From assembly GCF_047511655.1 (NCBI RefSeq), contig NC_133386.1, positions 172,071,146-172,135,145 of the forward strand: a DNA stretch of 64,000 nucleotides, given 5' to 3'. Below the pieces are notes generated by a model. That model did no database searches and had not been told where the DNA came from. It saw only the letters and a program-made list of their open reading frames with translations. The position numbers and the translations under genes are program-made. Origin of the DNA: Castor canadensis. Its lineage: Eukaryota; Chordata; Mammalia; Rodentia; Castoridae. How positions within the stretch are numbered: position 1 is the stretch's first letter; each line of letters starts with the position of its first letter. This document shows, one piece after another, positions 32,365 through 45,480 of the stretch.

Positions 32365-34265
32365 CATCTGTATATCTTCCATTGTAACCCTTTGTGCTGT
32401 AATCCTTCAGTTTCTAAGCCAGCAAGGTCTAGTCTCCATAACTCATCAAGATAATTTGAAAATGGGCCTCCTTAAACTCATGTCAGAGCCCCTGTTCCCC
32501 ACTCAGGCTCATTTGGCCAAATCTCATAAAGGTAAGGGAAGGTCACACTATTTTATTTCTGAGACTGCTCAAAGGGTTTCTCTCCTATTCTCCTGTTGTG
32601 AATGGAAGAGCTTCAGTTACTTTTGTGTTTTAGTGGCCACCTTTCTGTCTCCTGAAGGACTTTGAAAAGTCACATTAAAATTGCATGAACTCTACCATTT
32701 GTGGGTTCCATTTCATAGACATTAACCCTGCTAATGATTTCCAAACATGATGTGGAAATGCCTTTTGACATCTTATAGTCTGGAGAACCCAAAAGAAATG
32801 AAAGAATATAGTCAGTGACCAACCGATTGGCACAGGTTAGTGAGGGGGATGCAGTGCGGATCCCGTTTCCACTTTACCAGGCTAGTTGTCTGCTTCAGTA
32901 TAGTTGCTACTCATAATGAGTTGTCTGAGTTACATGAGTCCTGAGGTTACAGGACTTCCCACTCTTGTAATCTATCACCAAATAAGCACCTTTGTGGCTA
33001 AACAAGAGAATAATGGTTTTATCCTCTGACCTCATACTTTTCCCCACTTGGCAAGCCGTTGGTGGCACCTATTCATTAGTCAGGATGTTCTATTGGTCCT
33101 GGAACTTCTACAGGCTACTTAGAAGAGAAGAGCTAGGTTCTATAAAATAAGGATTCTTATAAAATGAGACCTCCTTTCTTAGGCTTCCAGAAAAGTCATT
33201 TGTTGCTTAAACTAATGTGATTAATATTTCTCAGATTGAAAAAAAAACAGAAAGAAGAAAAGCTCTCCCACCTAATTTAGGTCTAGGTAGATCTGAAGGC
33301 TCTCTCCTTTAAGGAGATACAAAATGTTCCACACTCCTCAACCTCTGCTCTTCTTAACCACCATATGTCCTCTCTCCCTCTACTGCCCACCTCTCCACAC
33401 CTGCCATGATCTTTAAAAATCCTTTCTTTTTCTGTGAATGCTAATGGTCAGTTCCATATTCAGCTGCCTAGTTTTTCTTTTTCTTTACAAGTTGAAAGAA
33501 GATGAATGTCAGGTACTCTGTTGTTTTTGCCATCGGTATTTGAAATAATCCTTCTAAGGTCTTAACCTGAGAGACCAAGTCCAAGAGGGCTATATCAGGC
33601 TCTACCTGACCCCCTAGATTCATTCTTTGGGGCACATGGACAGTCATGAAAGTCTCACAGCTATGGGTGATTTCCCACCATTCTTGACAGCCCCAAAAAT
33701 TAGCTTGGGGTAGGAGATTATGTTCAACAATTTGATTATGTGTCAGGTCTTACCAGTGACTTGCCAGATGACCTAGGCTAAGTTATTAAACTGCGTCATA
33801 CTTATAAAAGTTATAGGTAGGCATCTAATTATTTTTCAAAGCAACCCAAGAGCTTAACATGTCATTTTCCCAGAAAATGCAAATCTTACGTGTATCTTGA
33901 GGGCTTTCCTTAAATTAGCTCTGTGTTAAAAATCATATAAGGTAAAAGTCACCTTCAAAGATATTTTATAGATTCTACGCCGATGAAATGGATGTTTCCA
34001 GCAGAACCTTTCAGAAAGTTTTATATGGTGCCAAGAACAAGAATAGCAAAGTCCATTCACTTTTATGTCATATTTTTTCTAAGTACTCTGTGTTGGCTTT
34101 TCAAAGAATAGTCAATTGTTCATGTATGTATAATGACCATTGCTATGGCTACTTTGAATTTTCAGAACCGCCCCCCTTTGGTTTTTGTGTATTTATTAAG
34201 GGACCAATAATAATGAAGAAAGCATGATTTGTATATTGCCCAGTTGAAATCACTTATTGGAAAAT

Positions 34266-34285
34266 ATTAAAAGACTAACATTAAA
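34266..34285 (+). terminator. CD44: Candidate distal poly(A) signals of CD44
   Basis: Two ATTAAA hexamers lie 14 bases apart where the long 3' UTR is expected to end. No canonical AATAAA with a clear downstream element was seen nearby. Confidence 0.4.
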
Positions 34286-35399
34286 AGTCTGAAGGAAATG
34301 GACTCAGGAGTCTCTACTTTATGGGGGCTTGGAGGTGGTAAGGGCGGAATGACGAGTAGCTGGATGTCAGGATACTATCAAAGCACGCTGTTGAAGGTTT
34401 CGGAGGTAGCTGGAGCCTCATACTCATTTTCTCTAAAAGGAAGAACTACATGGGTTTCTTTCGCTTAAAGATCTTGTTTCAGAAAAAGTTCAATTTTTCC
34501 ATAGGAGGTGTGTGGTCCATGGTGTCTCACATAAACTAAGTGAGCTACTATGATGTGTTAACACCTTAAAAGCCCAGAACTCTCCTGGACCCCCAGTTAA
34601 AGAGAAGGTAGTGAAGGTAGTCACCTCCATTCCCTCATGCAGGCCCCCAAAAAGAAAATGAAGAGATGTTCTCAGAAGGAATAAATCAATTGGGTTGAAG
34701 AGACCTGAACAAGAGACAACAGTAACAAAAAAAAAAATCGAAGCTGAAATATGATGGTTAATTGGTCACCAATTGAGAACAGTTGGAAGAGTTAAACCCT
34801 AAACCAGGAATGGAGAAGTTGAGAAACGATCAAATTTATGTGTCAGAATCTCTCAAAGGCTCAGGAATTGAGGCAGAGCTAGGATGAGGAAAGGAGGTTT
34901 AAAGTCTGTTTAGGAAGTATTCAGCACCTCAGGTTCCTTCCCCACTCCATGTAGCCAAGTACTGTCCCTTCCTGGTCCCCACAGAATATGAGAAGTATAT
35001 TCCCTAGAGAGGGCAAAATAGAGAGTCTCTGGCTCAAGGGCAACAAGATACACACAGTTGACATTAGAAATTCTGTGCCTAAAAGAATGAGACCATAAAT
35101 AAGGAAATGTTGAGGCTCCCTGGCCTTCTCCCTCAACTTGGGTCCCAGAATGCTGGCATCCAGGCCTGGGCCCATCAGGCACAAGTTCAGTCTTTTGGGG
35201 GATTTTAAAGGCCTGAGAAAAAAACCCTAAAGATATTATCATGGTATGCCCCAAGGAAATGGACAACGAATTTACAGTGAAGATCAGATTTTAAGCCCCA
35301 CCAGGCACACAGGACTCTTGATGGCTCTCTGTTGTTCACTCTACAGAGTGAGAGCTTGGGGCCCCAGGCACTTGCAGAAGTTACTCAATATCAATGACA

Positions 35400-36500
35400 G
35401 GAACTAAAGCAAATGAGAAAAAGCAACTTGTAAGAGATAGAAATAATTTATGGAGAAGACACTTAAAAAAAAAAGAGCCTTTATTAGCCTCAGCAAGGTG
35501 AGATAGTATATAAAGCAAGAACACAATGCACAAAAGAAGGACCATCCAGAGAATACCTTAAAATAGAGCTTTTTAAAGTTTAAACATGAAAGTAGTTCGT
35601 AAAATAAACTCAACAGAAGGTTTGTCAGGTAAAGTTGAAGAAATGCCCCTGTAAAACAGCAACTACAAAGAAATGGGAGCAAAAAGAAACACATTAGAAA
35701 GATCGAGACCTATTCCAGGAAATCTAACAAGCAAATAATAGGAGATATAGAGAAAATGGAAAGGAAGAAATCATTCAAGAAATAAATGAAGAAAATTTCC
35801 CAGATTTTAAGAAAATGACTATGTTGACTAGGACCAAGAAAGTGCTCAGTAGGATAAACAAGAGCAGAACTACACAAGGTCACATTGTCTTAAAAATTCA
35901 TAACACTGGGAGCAAAGAGATGATCCTCTAAGTTTCTAGAAAGGAAAAACAAATGGGCGTCATATCTGATCAAGAATCAGAATGCGGAGTAGGTGTAGTT
36001 GTACATATCTACAACCTCAGCACTCGGGAGGCAGAAGCAGGAAAATGATCATGAGTTTGAGGCTAGCCCTAGGCTGTAATAGTGAGATTCTATTTAAAAA
36101 AAAAAAAGAGAGAGAATCAGAATATAATGGGCCTTCTCAACAGTCACATTGGAAGAGAGAAGGCCATGAAACAATGCCTTAAAAAATGTGAGGGGATTGG
36201 TTCCAACCTAGAACTCTAATTCAGTTAAACCACAAATTAAGGATAAGGATAGCATGCAGACATTTCAGATATGCATAGTCTCCAAGACCATTTGCCCATT
36301 TTCAGACAACTCTCTTATTTTGTACTGCACCAAAATAAGGAGTTACCAAGAAAGGGGAAGACATGGGTTTCAGAAAACAGATTAAAGGAAATTCCTAAAA
36401 TGTTAAAGGGAGATCCCAAGAAGACAACTGTCTAATAGGTCTAGGGAACAATCAGTCCAAATTGGAGAACTGATTAATAATTAAAGTTTTCCTTTATTAA
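35400..36500 (+). mobile_element. Old L1/HAL1 ORF1-region fragment, interrupted by a B1
   Basis: Wording typical of a LINE ORF1 3' half is present: GAGATATAGAGAAAATGGAA, AAAATTTCCCAGATTTTAAG, GGTCACATTGTCTTAAAAAT, TCATAACACTGGGAGCAAAG, GGTTCCAACCTAGAACTCTA and AAGAAAGGGGAAGACATGGG. The frame is broken by stops. A B1 SINE splits it at 35984-36112. The 5' boundary is approximate. Confidence 0.7.
35984..36112 (+). mobile_element. B1-type SINE with 11-bp target-site duplication
   Basis: A 7SL-derived body (CAACCTCAGCACTCGGGAGG, then GAGTTTGAGGCTAGCC) ends in a poly(A) tail. The direct repeat AGAATCAGAAT lies on both sides (35973-35983 and 36113-36123), marking the insertion into the L1/HAL1 fragment. 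Confidence 0.85.
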
Positions 36501-37086
36501 CCTCACTAAAAAAGAAATTTACTTTGGAGTTGGACCAGTTGCTGATTGATACATTAATCAAACTGATCACCTAGAAGTCGCCTGATCTACAATGGCTTCA
36601 TCTTGGATGCCTGGATCTTGTTTCCATATGTTTCTCACATGCTTCCAGTTTGTTTGTCTATATCTGGCAGGGATCCAAGGGATGCTGATGCTCACACAAC
36701 TTCTGGAAACCTAAGCTCAGAACTAGTTCTCAGTTATTCCTCATATTTTATTGGCCAAAGCCAGTCCAAGAGAAGCCCAGATTTAGAGAAAGGGAAATGG
36801 ATTCTTTCCTCCAGGGAAATTGCTCCACTGGGAAGTGGGAGCAAAACCACCTTTCAAAGATTGAAGCTACAAGGAGGCCAATTATCAGGGTTCTTATGAC
36901 ACTAATGTTACAAGGTTCTTGTGTCTTAAGAGTACCTCTTATATTTATGTTTAAGATACACTCACCATTTGGGCAGTGTGGGCAATAGTTGTTAATGGCT
37001 CTCCATTAACAACTTCATAAGTGCTGTGCTTACCAGAAAAGGAAGGAGCAGAGCAATATGCAAATATGTGTTTGGGAGATTGCCTA

Positions 37087-37310
37087 GTAGAGTAGGAACA
37101 GCATGAGCTTTGGAATCAGAAACACAATTTGGGTTTAACACCCATTCTACCATGTACTTAACTATGCAACCTGCTGATATGTCTTAAATACTTTGAGTCT
37201 TAGTTTTCTTATCCGTAAAAGAGGGACAGTAAAACTGTCATAGGGCTGCTATGAGAATTAAGTGATGTAATAAGTACATAGCTGTGTCTAGTTTGTATTA
37301 GATCTTCGAA
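37087..37310 (+). repeat. MIR SINE (sense)
   Basis: It shows ATGAGCTTTGGAATCAGAAA, then TAGTTTTCTTATCCGTAAAA, then GGGCTGCTATGAGAATTAAG, in MIR order. Confidence 0.85.
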
Positions 37311-38639
37311 AACATTAATTCTTACCAGCCATCTCCTACATATGCACGGTAGGTATTTAACTTTCCCCTTCACCATCCAATTTCTTGAACTCTAGCCAGC
37401 TTTCCATTGTGTGTTGATATTAACTTAGGGTGACTGGAATCAGATGATTTCAGAGTCCAAGACATCTTGTGAGGGACGCCCTTTCATTTTAACAGAAAGG
37501 CTTTTGTTTTTAAGGCAAGACTCGGGAACAAGGAGGCCACAAAACAAACTGGCATCCTTTGATGTAATCTTGGCCATCCAAGTTGTGGTTGCACATTAAC
37601 CAAAACTGGTTAATTTTGAGCATCCACCCATGATTTCGATGGATACCCTCCAGGAAACTGCCTGACCCCACATCTACCCAGCCTGAGCACCTTTCCTGTT
37701 CTTCATAGCACCTCTTTGCCTTGTCCACATGTAGCTGATAGAGTCCTTACTCTGTGTCTTTTCCACTAGATAGTAGCCCTCATAAAGAGCACTATGTGGC
37801 TATATCTTCAATGCACAACTCAACATAAGCTGAGTCTCAGCTTAGCCATAGCCTCAAAAGTCACTATGTCCTACAATCACTTATAGATCACTGCCCATAC
37901 CTATGCCTGAATTCTCCCTATAACCAATGAATAAGAAATTCTTACCCCATTTTTAATGGATTAGTCATCTAGAGGTTCAGAGAAATGGTTCTTAAACCTT
38001 GCAAGTAGAAAGTGGCAGGTAAAGCATGGATGGAGCCATTCTGTCGAAAGTCTTGGACTTCAAATGGTTTATATTATCAGAATTTTGCTAAGTTGAATTT
38101 GTTGTCATTAAGAGATCATCTCCAAATGCCTCAAAGGAAGCCAATATTCCAGAGCTCTCTGTGCCTGGTGGGGACAAAGGAGACTTCTGGAAGCCATAGA
38201 AATGTTTGGGGATGACAGAGTAGGTGAAGGCAAACATACCATTAAGGCCATTTTGGCAAAGGAATTAATTTAGGAATCCATAAACAACCTCATAGATGCT
38301 GTATTTACTGGAAGGGGAAGATCAGTTCATGTGGATGTATAAATCTTACCAGGCAAAGGGTCAAGGGAGAAGGAAGCCTGGCCGAGCACCCTAGCCTCAA
38401 GCACCATTCCTTGTTTGTGCTGACATCTGGTCTTCAACACCAGTAGTGTGCTTGTTAGGGCTCCCCATAACCCGCCCCCTCAATCCCAGGCTTCCAGACT
38501 GCTTAGCTCATTACACAGTGACTAGTGTTTTCCGGAAGTCTCATCCAAACCACTTCCACCTTCCTTACTCCCTAAAGAAATGACAAGAACCCCAGGAAAG
38601 GTAGCTAAAGCTTAGTTTTAAAATGGTCTTTAAAATTAA

Positions 38640-38790
38640 AGTCTCCTTTCAAATCTAGCCCCTGTCATTTACATAATTAATGGCTGTTAAATATGCCTTA
38701 GTTTCCTCATTTGTAAAATGAGGATAATAATTTCTACCCCAATGACTGCTGGGGGATTAAATGAAATAAAATGATGAAATTTAGTAAAAA
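38640..38790 (+). repeat. MIR SINE (sense, partial)
   Basis: It shows TTAGTTTCCTCATTTGTAAA, then ATGAGGATAATAATTTCTAC, then GGGGATTAAATGA. Confidence 0.75.
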
Positions 38791-40599
38791 TATTCAGGTT
38801 GTTTCCCTACCTTATTCATCTTCACCACTTTTTGGTAGGAACATATAGTAGGAACCTAGAAAGAATATGAATCATGATTGGGAGGGAGTCAAATGTGTTC
38901 CAAGAATTTCTGAGCTTCTTCCAAACCCTTGTAAGATTCGGGGTCCTCAAAAACCTACTCTCTAACACCCTGAGATTCAGATAGCTATCATAAATAAACA
39001 GAGGTGTTCCCCTTTCTGTTTTCTGGAGAATGGTGAAATATGCAAGTTTGTTATTGTCAACATCTTATTACACAAAGGCCTTGCCATAACCAAGCTTCAG
39101 GGTGGCTTGCCATGGGGAGAGAGAGAGAGAAAATGGGCTTGAAATTCCAGGGGCCTATCTCTGAAGATCCTAGGCAGACAACTTGGCAACTCATCCATGC
39201 AGAAGTGGAGAGACAGGTTTTCAACAATAAATGCTTAAGGGCAATTCAAACTTCAGGTTGGGTTACTAGAGTTCAGTAAGAGTGTTGCTTTTTATTTTCT
39301 TCTCCTCCCAGGAGTCTTTAAATCTCATTAAGAACTGAAGAAAGAAATGTCAGCAAAAGCTGTCAGAGGATAAAAATAGAAGAATGCTAAGAAGAACAAG
39401 ATTCTAAGAAAGAATTGTTTTGAAGGAATTAAAATTAGCAGTTATTTATTAAGGCTCACAACAGATGTAAAACTCGTAATAGAACGTAGTATCAAAAGAG
39501 TCTCAATGGGATAGAATCTCTTCTGTTTCTCAGTGGAATTTGTCAGCTGCATCTTCAGGCCAGAATGGATTGGCCACGTTGGCTTCTTTACCTTCTGAAG
39601 CCACTTTCACTGGTCTTTAGAGCGCTGTAGCTCAGAAAATCAAAGTCTGGTCTGAATTGCAGTCATCAGCAATGCTGGGCTTCTCTCAGTGCAGCACCAT
39701 GCTGGGATCTCACTTCATAGGCAGGGAATCCTAGATCCTGTGTTTTGTATCACTTCCCCTTGCACAGAACGTAGAGAGTTGTGTAAAATCTAACTAAGAA
39801 AAGTCTGCTTTGTTCATCTGGCAATCCAAGATTGAGATCTATGGGAATTTTCTCATCCAGGTTCACATCCTTTCCAGAAACTGATTTTCAACCATCTTTC
39901 TATTTTCTCTGCTATTTTCAATGACCCTGTTGCCTTTATCTGGCTGCTCATGATGCACCCCCTAGTGGATGCCTTAGAACCTCCCCTTGGTCTATAAGGA
40001 AGTTGAGTCCTTCTTGCTTGAAGTTTCAAAGGCAGAAAGAAAAAGGTAAAGGTGGAGATCCTTGCACTAAAGACCTAGTGTGCAGTAGGACTGAAACCAT
40101 GGTTGTTTGGGTGGGAAAAGGGATACCGATATGATTGATAACCCGTGTTTTCTGTTTTATTCAATGTCTTGTGTTTTGCAAAGGATTCAGAAATCATGAA
40201 GGAAATAATAACAAGTTGCAATTTAACCATCATTTTTTCAAATATCTACTATATTACAGGCACTGTGATACATGTTTTACTATACATCCTTGTCTGAAAG
40301 ACACAAATAGTTGCAGCCAAGTACCTGCTATGACAGAGGGATGTATAGGAGAGAATTGATACAGCTGATACAGGGCAATTACTATCTACCAGGCACTGTC
40401 TTAAACATATGTATTACTCAATTAAGTTATTCAACCTCTCTTGGGTAAATAGATGTAGATAATAGAATGTGGCTTACAGTGTTATCGAATCTAAACAAGC
40501 CAATATCTTAAAGATCTCAGATGTTCCCTAACATAGAGCATAATAAGAGCATGCTAAAATAAGAGGACTGAAATGAGATACTGTACAATGTTGTGAGTT

Positions 40600-40745
40600 A
40601 AGGTTATGTATTATATTCATTCTACCTATGAGGAAAGCAAGACTCAGGAAGCCTGGTCACTCCAGTAGTATGTGGCAGAGCTGCCCCATGAACAGCCCAG
40701 GACCAAAACATGTTTCCTTAACTCCTGTACCACACTGCTTCTACC
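40600..40745 (-). repeat. MIR SINE (antisense)
   Basis: It shows CTACCTATGAGGAAAGCAAG, then GTGGCAGAGCTG, then CTGTACCACACTGCTTCTAC. Confidence 0.65.
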
Positions 40746-41253
40746 TGAACATACTAGTTTTCATACAGCTCATAAAGAGGGCTGGTATCAACATTGATAA
40801 GCTTTTCAACAAGTTTTGAATCATCAAAACAGGTCAAAATGATTCTAAGGCAGGATTTGCCTAGTATACAAACAGGTTGATTGAAAGTATATCACAAATT
40901 ACTTGTTTGTTTGGTATTTGAGGAAAAGATCAATACCATGTCATCTTTGGTTCTCAATTTTCATTTGAAATTATTCTTTCAGCTTAATGGATTTGCTTTA
41001 AAAATAAAGAACTACCCAACAAAAGAGATTGACATCTTTCGTTATTCCTTAAAAAAACAAAAATACTAAAGCAGTGGCCTACTTCATTTTCATAGAATAG
41101 TAAATGGAAATAGCCAAATATCTGTTCCCTATGAAATTCTCTATTCTCAGAGACTTTATGTTGAAAGTGTTGTCTGTTCGAAAAAGTATCCTCTTAGCTT
41201 GTTAACAAATTGCACAAATGATTATACTTTATTTTTACCCCATTCCATTTTAT

Positions 41254-41480
41254 TAGTATTTATTAACTATAGAAAATAATGGGCTTCATTATTACATTTT
41301 TCATACATGTATACATTATATTTTGAGCATACTTACCCCCTTACTTCTCTCGTCCCCTTCTCACTTGTCCCCTTCCCCTTCCCAAATAAATAGTCTCCCT
41401 TCTACTTCCATGTCTTTTATTTTTCAAATTTATTGATGATTTTTTTAATTGTTGTGCTGGATGAGGGTACATTGTAGCAT
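41254..41480 (-). mobile_element. Rodent L1 3' UTR fragment
   Basis: It shows TATAGAAAATAATGGGCTTC, then TTTCATACATGTATACATTA, then a C/T-rich stretch CCCCTTCCCCTTCCCAAAT. This resembles the reverse complement of rodent L1 3' ends. It lies on the expected side of the L1 ORF2 piece at 41.9 kb, so both may be remains of one minus-strand insertion. Confidence 0.6.
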
Positions 41481-41914
41481 TTACAAAGGTAAATTCATGT
41501 CTTTTTTAAAATCTAGATTTCAAAAATAATTTTTTTCAGTTCCATGCACTCACTGTGAGACTCAGTTGATGTGGAGAAGCTCTTGATTGGTCCTGTGTTT
41601 AAATTAATGTGTGATCCATGCTAAGTGTTTCCCTGTCCTTAACTTTATGAAAATCTGCCTCACCCAAAGCAAATGGTGCCCCAAAAGCAAGGTAAAAGTA
41701 ATGTGCTTAATTTAAGTGATAAAGTGAAAGTTATGGATTTATTGAAAGGCAGCATATCTTTAGTGGGAATTGAGCACCGTTGTGGAAAAAAATAAATCAA
41801 AGCATTTGTAGTATAGGACTGAACTCTGCATCCTGAGCACCATATTTTTTCCACCTACTAATTTGGGTCTTGTCTTGCTCTTGTTTTTCTAAAACCTTGA
41901 AGTACATCCTTAAG

Positions 41915-42310
41915 TTATTTATTTGAGAGCTCTCTGATTTTTCAATGTGGGCCCTCATAACTACAAATTTCCTTCTTAAAACTCCCTTTTCTATATCTCA
42001 CAGGCTCTGGTAAACTGTGTTTTCCTAGGAATTTTTAACTTTCTTCCTTGATTTCTTCAAAGATCCACTGATCATTTAAAAGTGTATTGTTCAGTTGCCA
42101 TGTGTTTGTATAGTTTCTCTTGCTATTGATTGCTAAATTTATTCCATTATTATTGGATAAGATACAAGATATTATTTCACTTCTAAAATGTTAAGACTTG
42201 TTTCTTGACCAAAAATGTGATCTGTTTTGGAGAAAGTTCCATGAACTGATGAGAAGAAATGTATATTTCCATAGCTGTTGGGTGGAATATTCTGCAACAT
42301 GTGTACACAC
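41915..42310 (-). mobile_element. L1 ORF2 fragment, inactive
   Basis: It has the reverse complement of the familiar L1 ORF2 stretch: CTACAAATTTCCTTCTTAAA, TTGTTCAGTTGCCATGTGTT, TTGACCAAAAATGTGATCTG and GAAATGTATATTTCCATAGC. Stops and indels break the frame. Confidence 0.8.
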
Positions 42311-43414
42311 ACACCAAGTTTGTATGGCATGGGGGGAAGGAAACCGAGTCCCCTTTCCCCATTCCTCACTTGCTACTATTACACAAGGCCTTAAATTATT
42401 TGGTAGCTGAGTATATCACCCTCATAATAAGATCATGTTCCTGATACTATCTCTGCACCTAAGAGAGTGTGGCACATTGATGCTGAATCATGAAGGTTGG
42501 ATAAATGCAGAGATGAATGATATCAACAGACATCCTGCATAACAAAAAAGGGAGAACTTAATTTGAATGGTTGTGTTTCTGGGGTTCTTCTAGGGCATTT
42601 TAATGGGGTACAATTAAATAAGGACTAAGCTGGAAATGTATTCCCCAGCCCAGTTGGTAAGCAACTAGCAGGATATCTCCAAGATGGACCTAGCCAGTGG
42701 AACAATGGCATATACATGCTTCTTCTAGGGAGAGGAGGTATTGGACGCAGCTGACTGTTGGCTTGGCTCGGCTTATTGGGAAGAAGTATGCTTCCTATTT
42801 GAGAATGGATGATCCATCTCAAAATTTCAATCCAAGTCCACAGATTGAATACACTTATGTATTTTCCTTCCTAAAAGGAACTGAAGTAATGATAATGTTA
42901 TTTTAAAAAGTGTAGATCATAAACAATGCAATTGAAAGAAAGCATTTTAGTTGAAAAAGATTTCAACATATTTTGGAAGACAGAAAGTACATGACAGAGA
43001 AATTCCTTCCTTAGCTGATGTAAGAAGCTATAACCTAAGGTATGAGTAGGATGAGATGAGTGACTCTGAAAAGATAGGCACATGTCCCAGCAGAATGCTC
43101 ATACCTTGGAGTCACCAAGAGGGCAGAGATCAAGAACACAAAGGATACTTTTGTCCAGGACTTCGAATCCTGAGTAAATGACACGCAGACAAGTGAAAAG
43201 GAAAGAGAGAGTCACAGTGTAGCAACATGGTGGCTGTGTCCAATGGCAGAGCTGATATGTGGAAGTTGTGGTAGCTGCATTATGGAAAAATTAGTCTGCT
43301 CCAGACTCCAATTAACCAAGATAAAAGAGAAGATGGGCATCTTTTCTCTCCTGACCACTAACTTATTTACTGGAAATTATGCCTGAGGACATCTTACTTA
43401 ACATTTTAGGCTTC

Positions 43415-43550
43415 AATTTCTTCACCTGCTGAATAGAATTAATGAAGGTACCTATACCACTGAGTTGTTGTGATGATTCAACTAATTAATATAAAAAAGA
43501 TATGTATAGGTCAGTGCTTGACACATAATATAATCTCAATAAATGTTGAA
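43415..43550 (+). repeat. MIR SINE (sense, 3' half)
   Basis: It shows CAATTTCTTCACCTGCTGAA, then TGAGTTGTTGTGATGATTCA, then AATCTCAATAAATGTTGAAC. Confidence 0.8.
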
Positions 43551-45284
43551 CAAGGGCCTTCTTTATCTTCTCTACTAGGCATTTCTCCCGCAGAAAAACC
43601 CCACTTGGAAAAAGAATATATCCAGTTCTTCAGAGACTAGCCAAATTCATCCTATCAGGGTAGAAATAAAGGTGCAACATCTTTTTTTTTTTTGATAATT
43701 TTTTTTAAACCAAAAAGTACATCATTTTAGTTTTCAATAACGTATCTGTTAAAAATCTCACTTTTAACTTGAAATTGGTATGGAAAAAATATTCATGTAT
43801 GTGTGATCCTGAAATTCTTTAGTCTCAATCTTCAGAAGACAACTAGAAGACCACACTGTATCGGCAGGGACTGCCTTATCTTCCCTCCTTTTCCCTCCCC
43901 TCCATAGCTTGGAAAGGAGTCTTTAGTGAGTGAGTTTCCCTTTCTTCAGAACAGTTAAACATCTATCGTTTTCATAGACATCATTTGCTACTGGCACACA
44001 AGAAATATTTTATTTTGTTTCCAAATAAAACTACCCCAGAGAGGGGACATCTAAGCTGAAACCAGAACAGGAGATAATTCACCCCCTGGACCAGGTCATT
44101 TTTTTATACCACATAAAACAGCAAACTCTCAGTGACCTAAATGGAAAAAGTTCATTTCTTATCCATGCTACATACTCATCTCAGATCCCAGGTCACATTT
44201 GTCATGTTAATTACTCAGAGACTGTGACTGTGACTAATGACACAGTTGCCATCTCACAGTTTTCTATTACCTGCTAGAGGGAAAGGGGTTTCTAGAAATG
44301 TAAACACTTGAAGAGTTGGAATAGGGAACTGCTTTTCCACCCTAAATAATGCAAGGTAAAAGAGAGAGGTGACTTATACAATAAAAGCCAACTCAGCCTC
44401 AAAGTCTAAATCAATCAAGTGGAAGATTTATTATTGAAACCTTCACATGAACTGATGTGGCATCCAGAATATTCTTTCACTTAAAATATGGCTTTAAGAT
44501 CAGATGCTTAAGATTGTGACAGTGCCCTAAAGTTGTTGAGAACCACATAGGGACAAGTTTTGAGGTGATGCTTGCATAGCAGTGGATGAACTTCCCCAAC
44601 CAAAAGCTCCCAAAGTTTCTTGCAAGTTCTGCTCTTGGAGCTATTAGAAGAGAAAGCAAATAGCACTTGTGAATGAAGACTGGGCAAAGAAGAAAGGGGT
44701 GATGGGAAGGGAAGCTGCTGGGAAACTAAGGGACTTCTGAAGGGTCCTGTTGGGTTGGGCGCATTCCTTAGAAATGGCCTTTCTCATGACATTTGTCTCT
44801 ACTAGTATGCAACGTTGTAAGTTGGGGACTCCCTGAGGGACTTCCGAAGTGAAGAAATAATTGTTTCCTTTCTGGATATCATGTTTCCATTGGAAGGATG
44901 GGATGCTCAAGTTTCCATCCCAGTCAAAAGCCACTTTGGCCAGGCAGAGACTTACTTCTTTTCCCTGAAGAAATCCAGTGCCTTCTCTCAATGCCAACAT
45001 CGGAGTCTTGGCAAGCAACAGAAGGCATCTGGAACATCAGATAACATACCTCATAATGTCCAAAAAACTTCTCTAGGGCAAAGGGTGCATCATCCCTTGC
45101 CAGGTCAGGAAAGGCCAGGACCTGTCAACCAACATGAGATTTTTAGGAAGGCAGTTGAGATGAGGATTACACTGTGTTGTCTATGTGATATAGTTGGGGA
45201 AAAGGTCAAACTGGGAGAAAAGAGACATACTTCCTTCCAGCATAGTCTCTAAGATGTGACTGCTAACATTAAGGTGATAATGAT

Positions 45285-45480
45285 CGTGATGAGGATGATG
45301 ATAGCTATCATTGATTGAACCCTTGATGTGTGCTAACTACTTTACAAGTGTTCTCTCATTAAATACCCTCTACCAAAGGCATGATTGTCTCCATTCCTCA
45401 GAGAAGGAAAGTAAGGCTACATGAACATTCCATGGCTCATAGCTAAAAGAAAAGACCAGGATTTAGCATTGGTTTGTCAC
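45285..45480 (-). repeat. MIR SINE (antisense)
   Basis: It shows ATTGATTGAACCCTTGATGT, then CTACTTTACAAGTGTTCTCT, then CTCAGAGAAGGAAAGTAAGG. Confidence 0.7.

Larger units (their letters stand above)
31645..34300 (+). other. CD44: CD44 3' UTR (end approximate)
   Basis: Non-coding sequence follows the stop codon. It contains a (TG)n tract, T-rich runs and a 14-base direct repeat AGCTATTTATCTGT at about 32229 and 32247. Possible poly(A) signals are AATAAA at 32359-32364 and paired ATTAAA at 34266-34271 and 34280-34285. A distal end near 34.3 kb gives about 2.65 kb, similar to the human long CD44 mRNA. The exact end is inference. Confidence 0.65.

Noticed and set aside
44644..45252. Overlapping frames of 123-124 codons on both strands in the intergenic region
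   Set aside because: Simultaneous open frames on both strands without domains are typical of chance. No promoter or poly(A) signal was seen.
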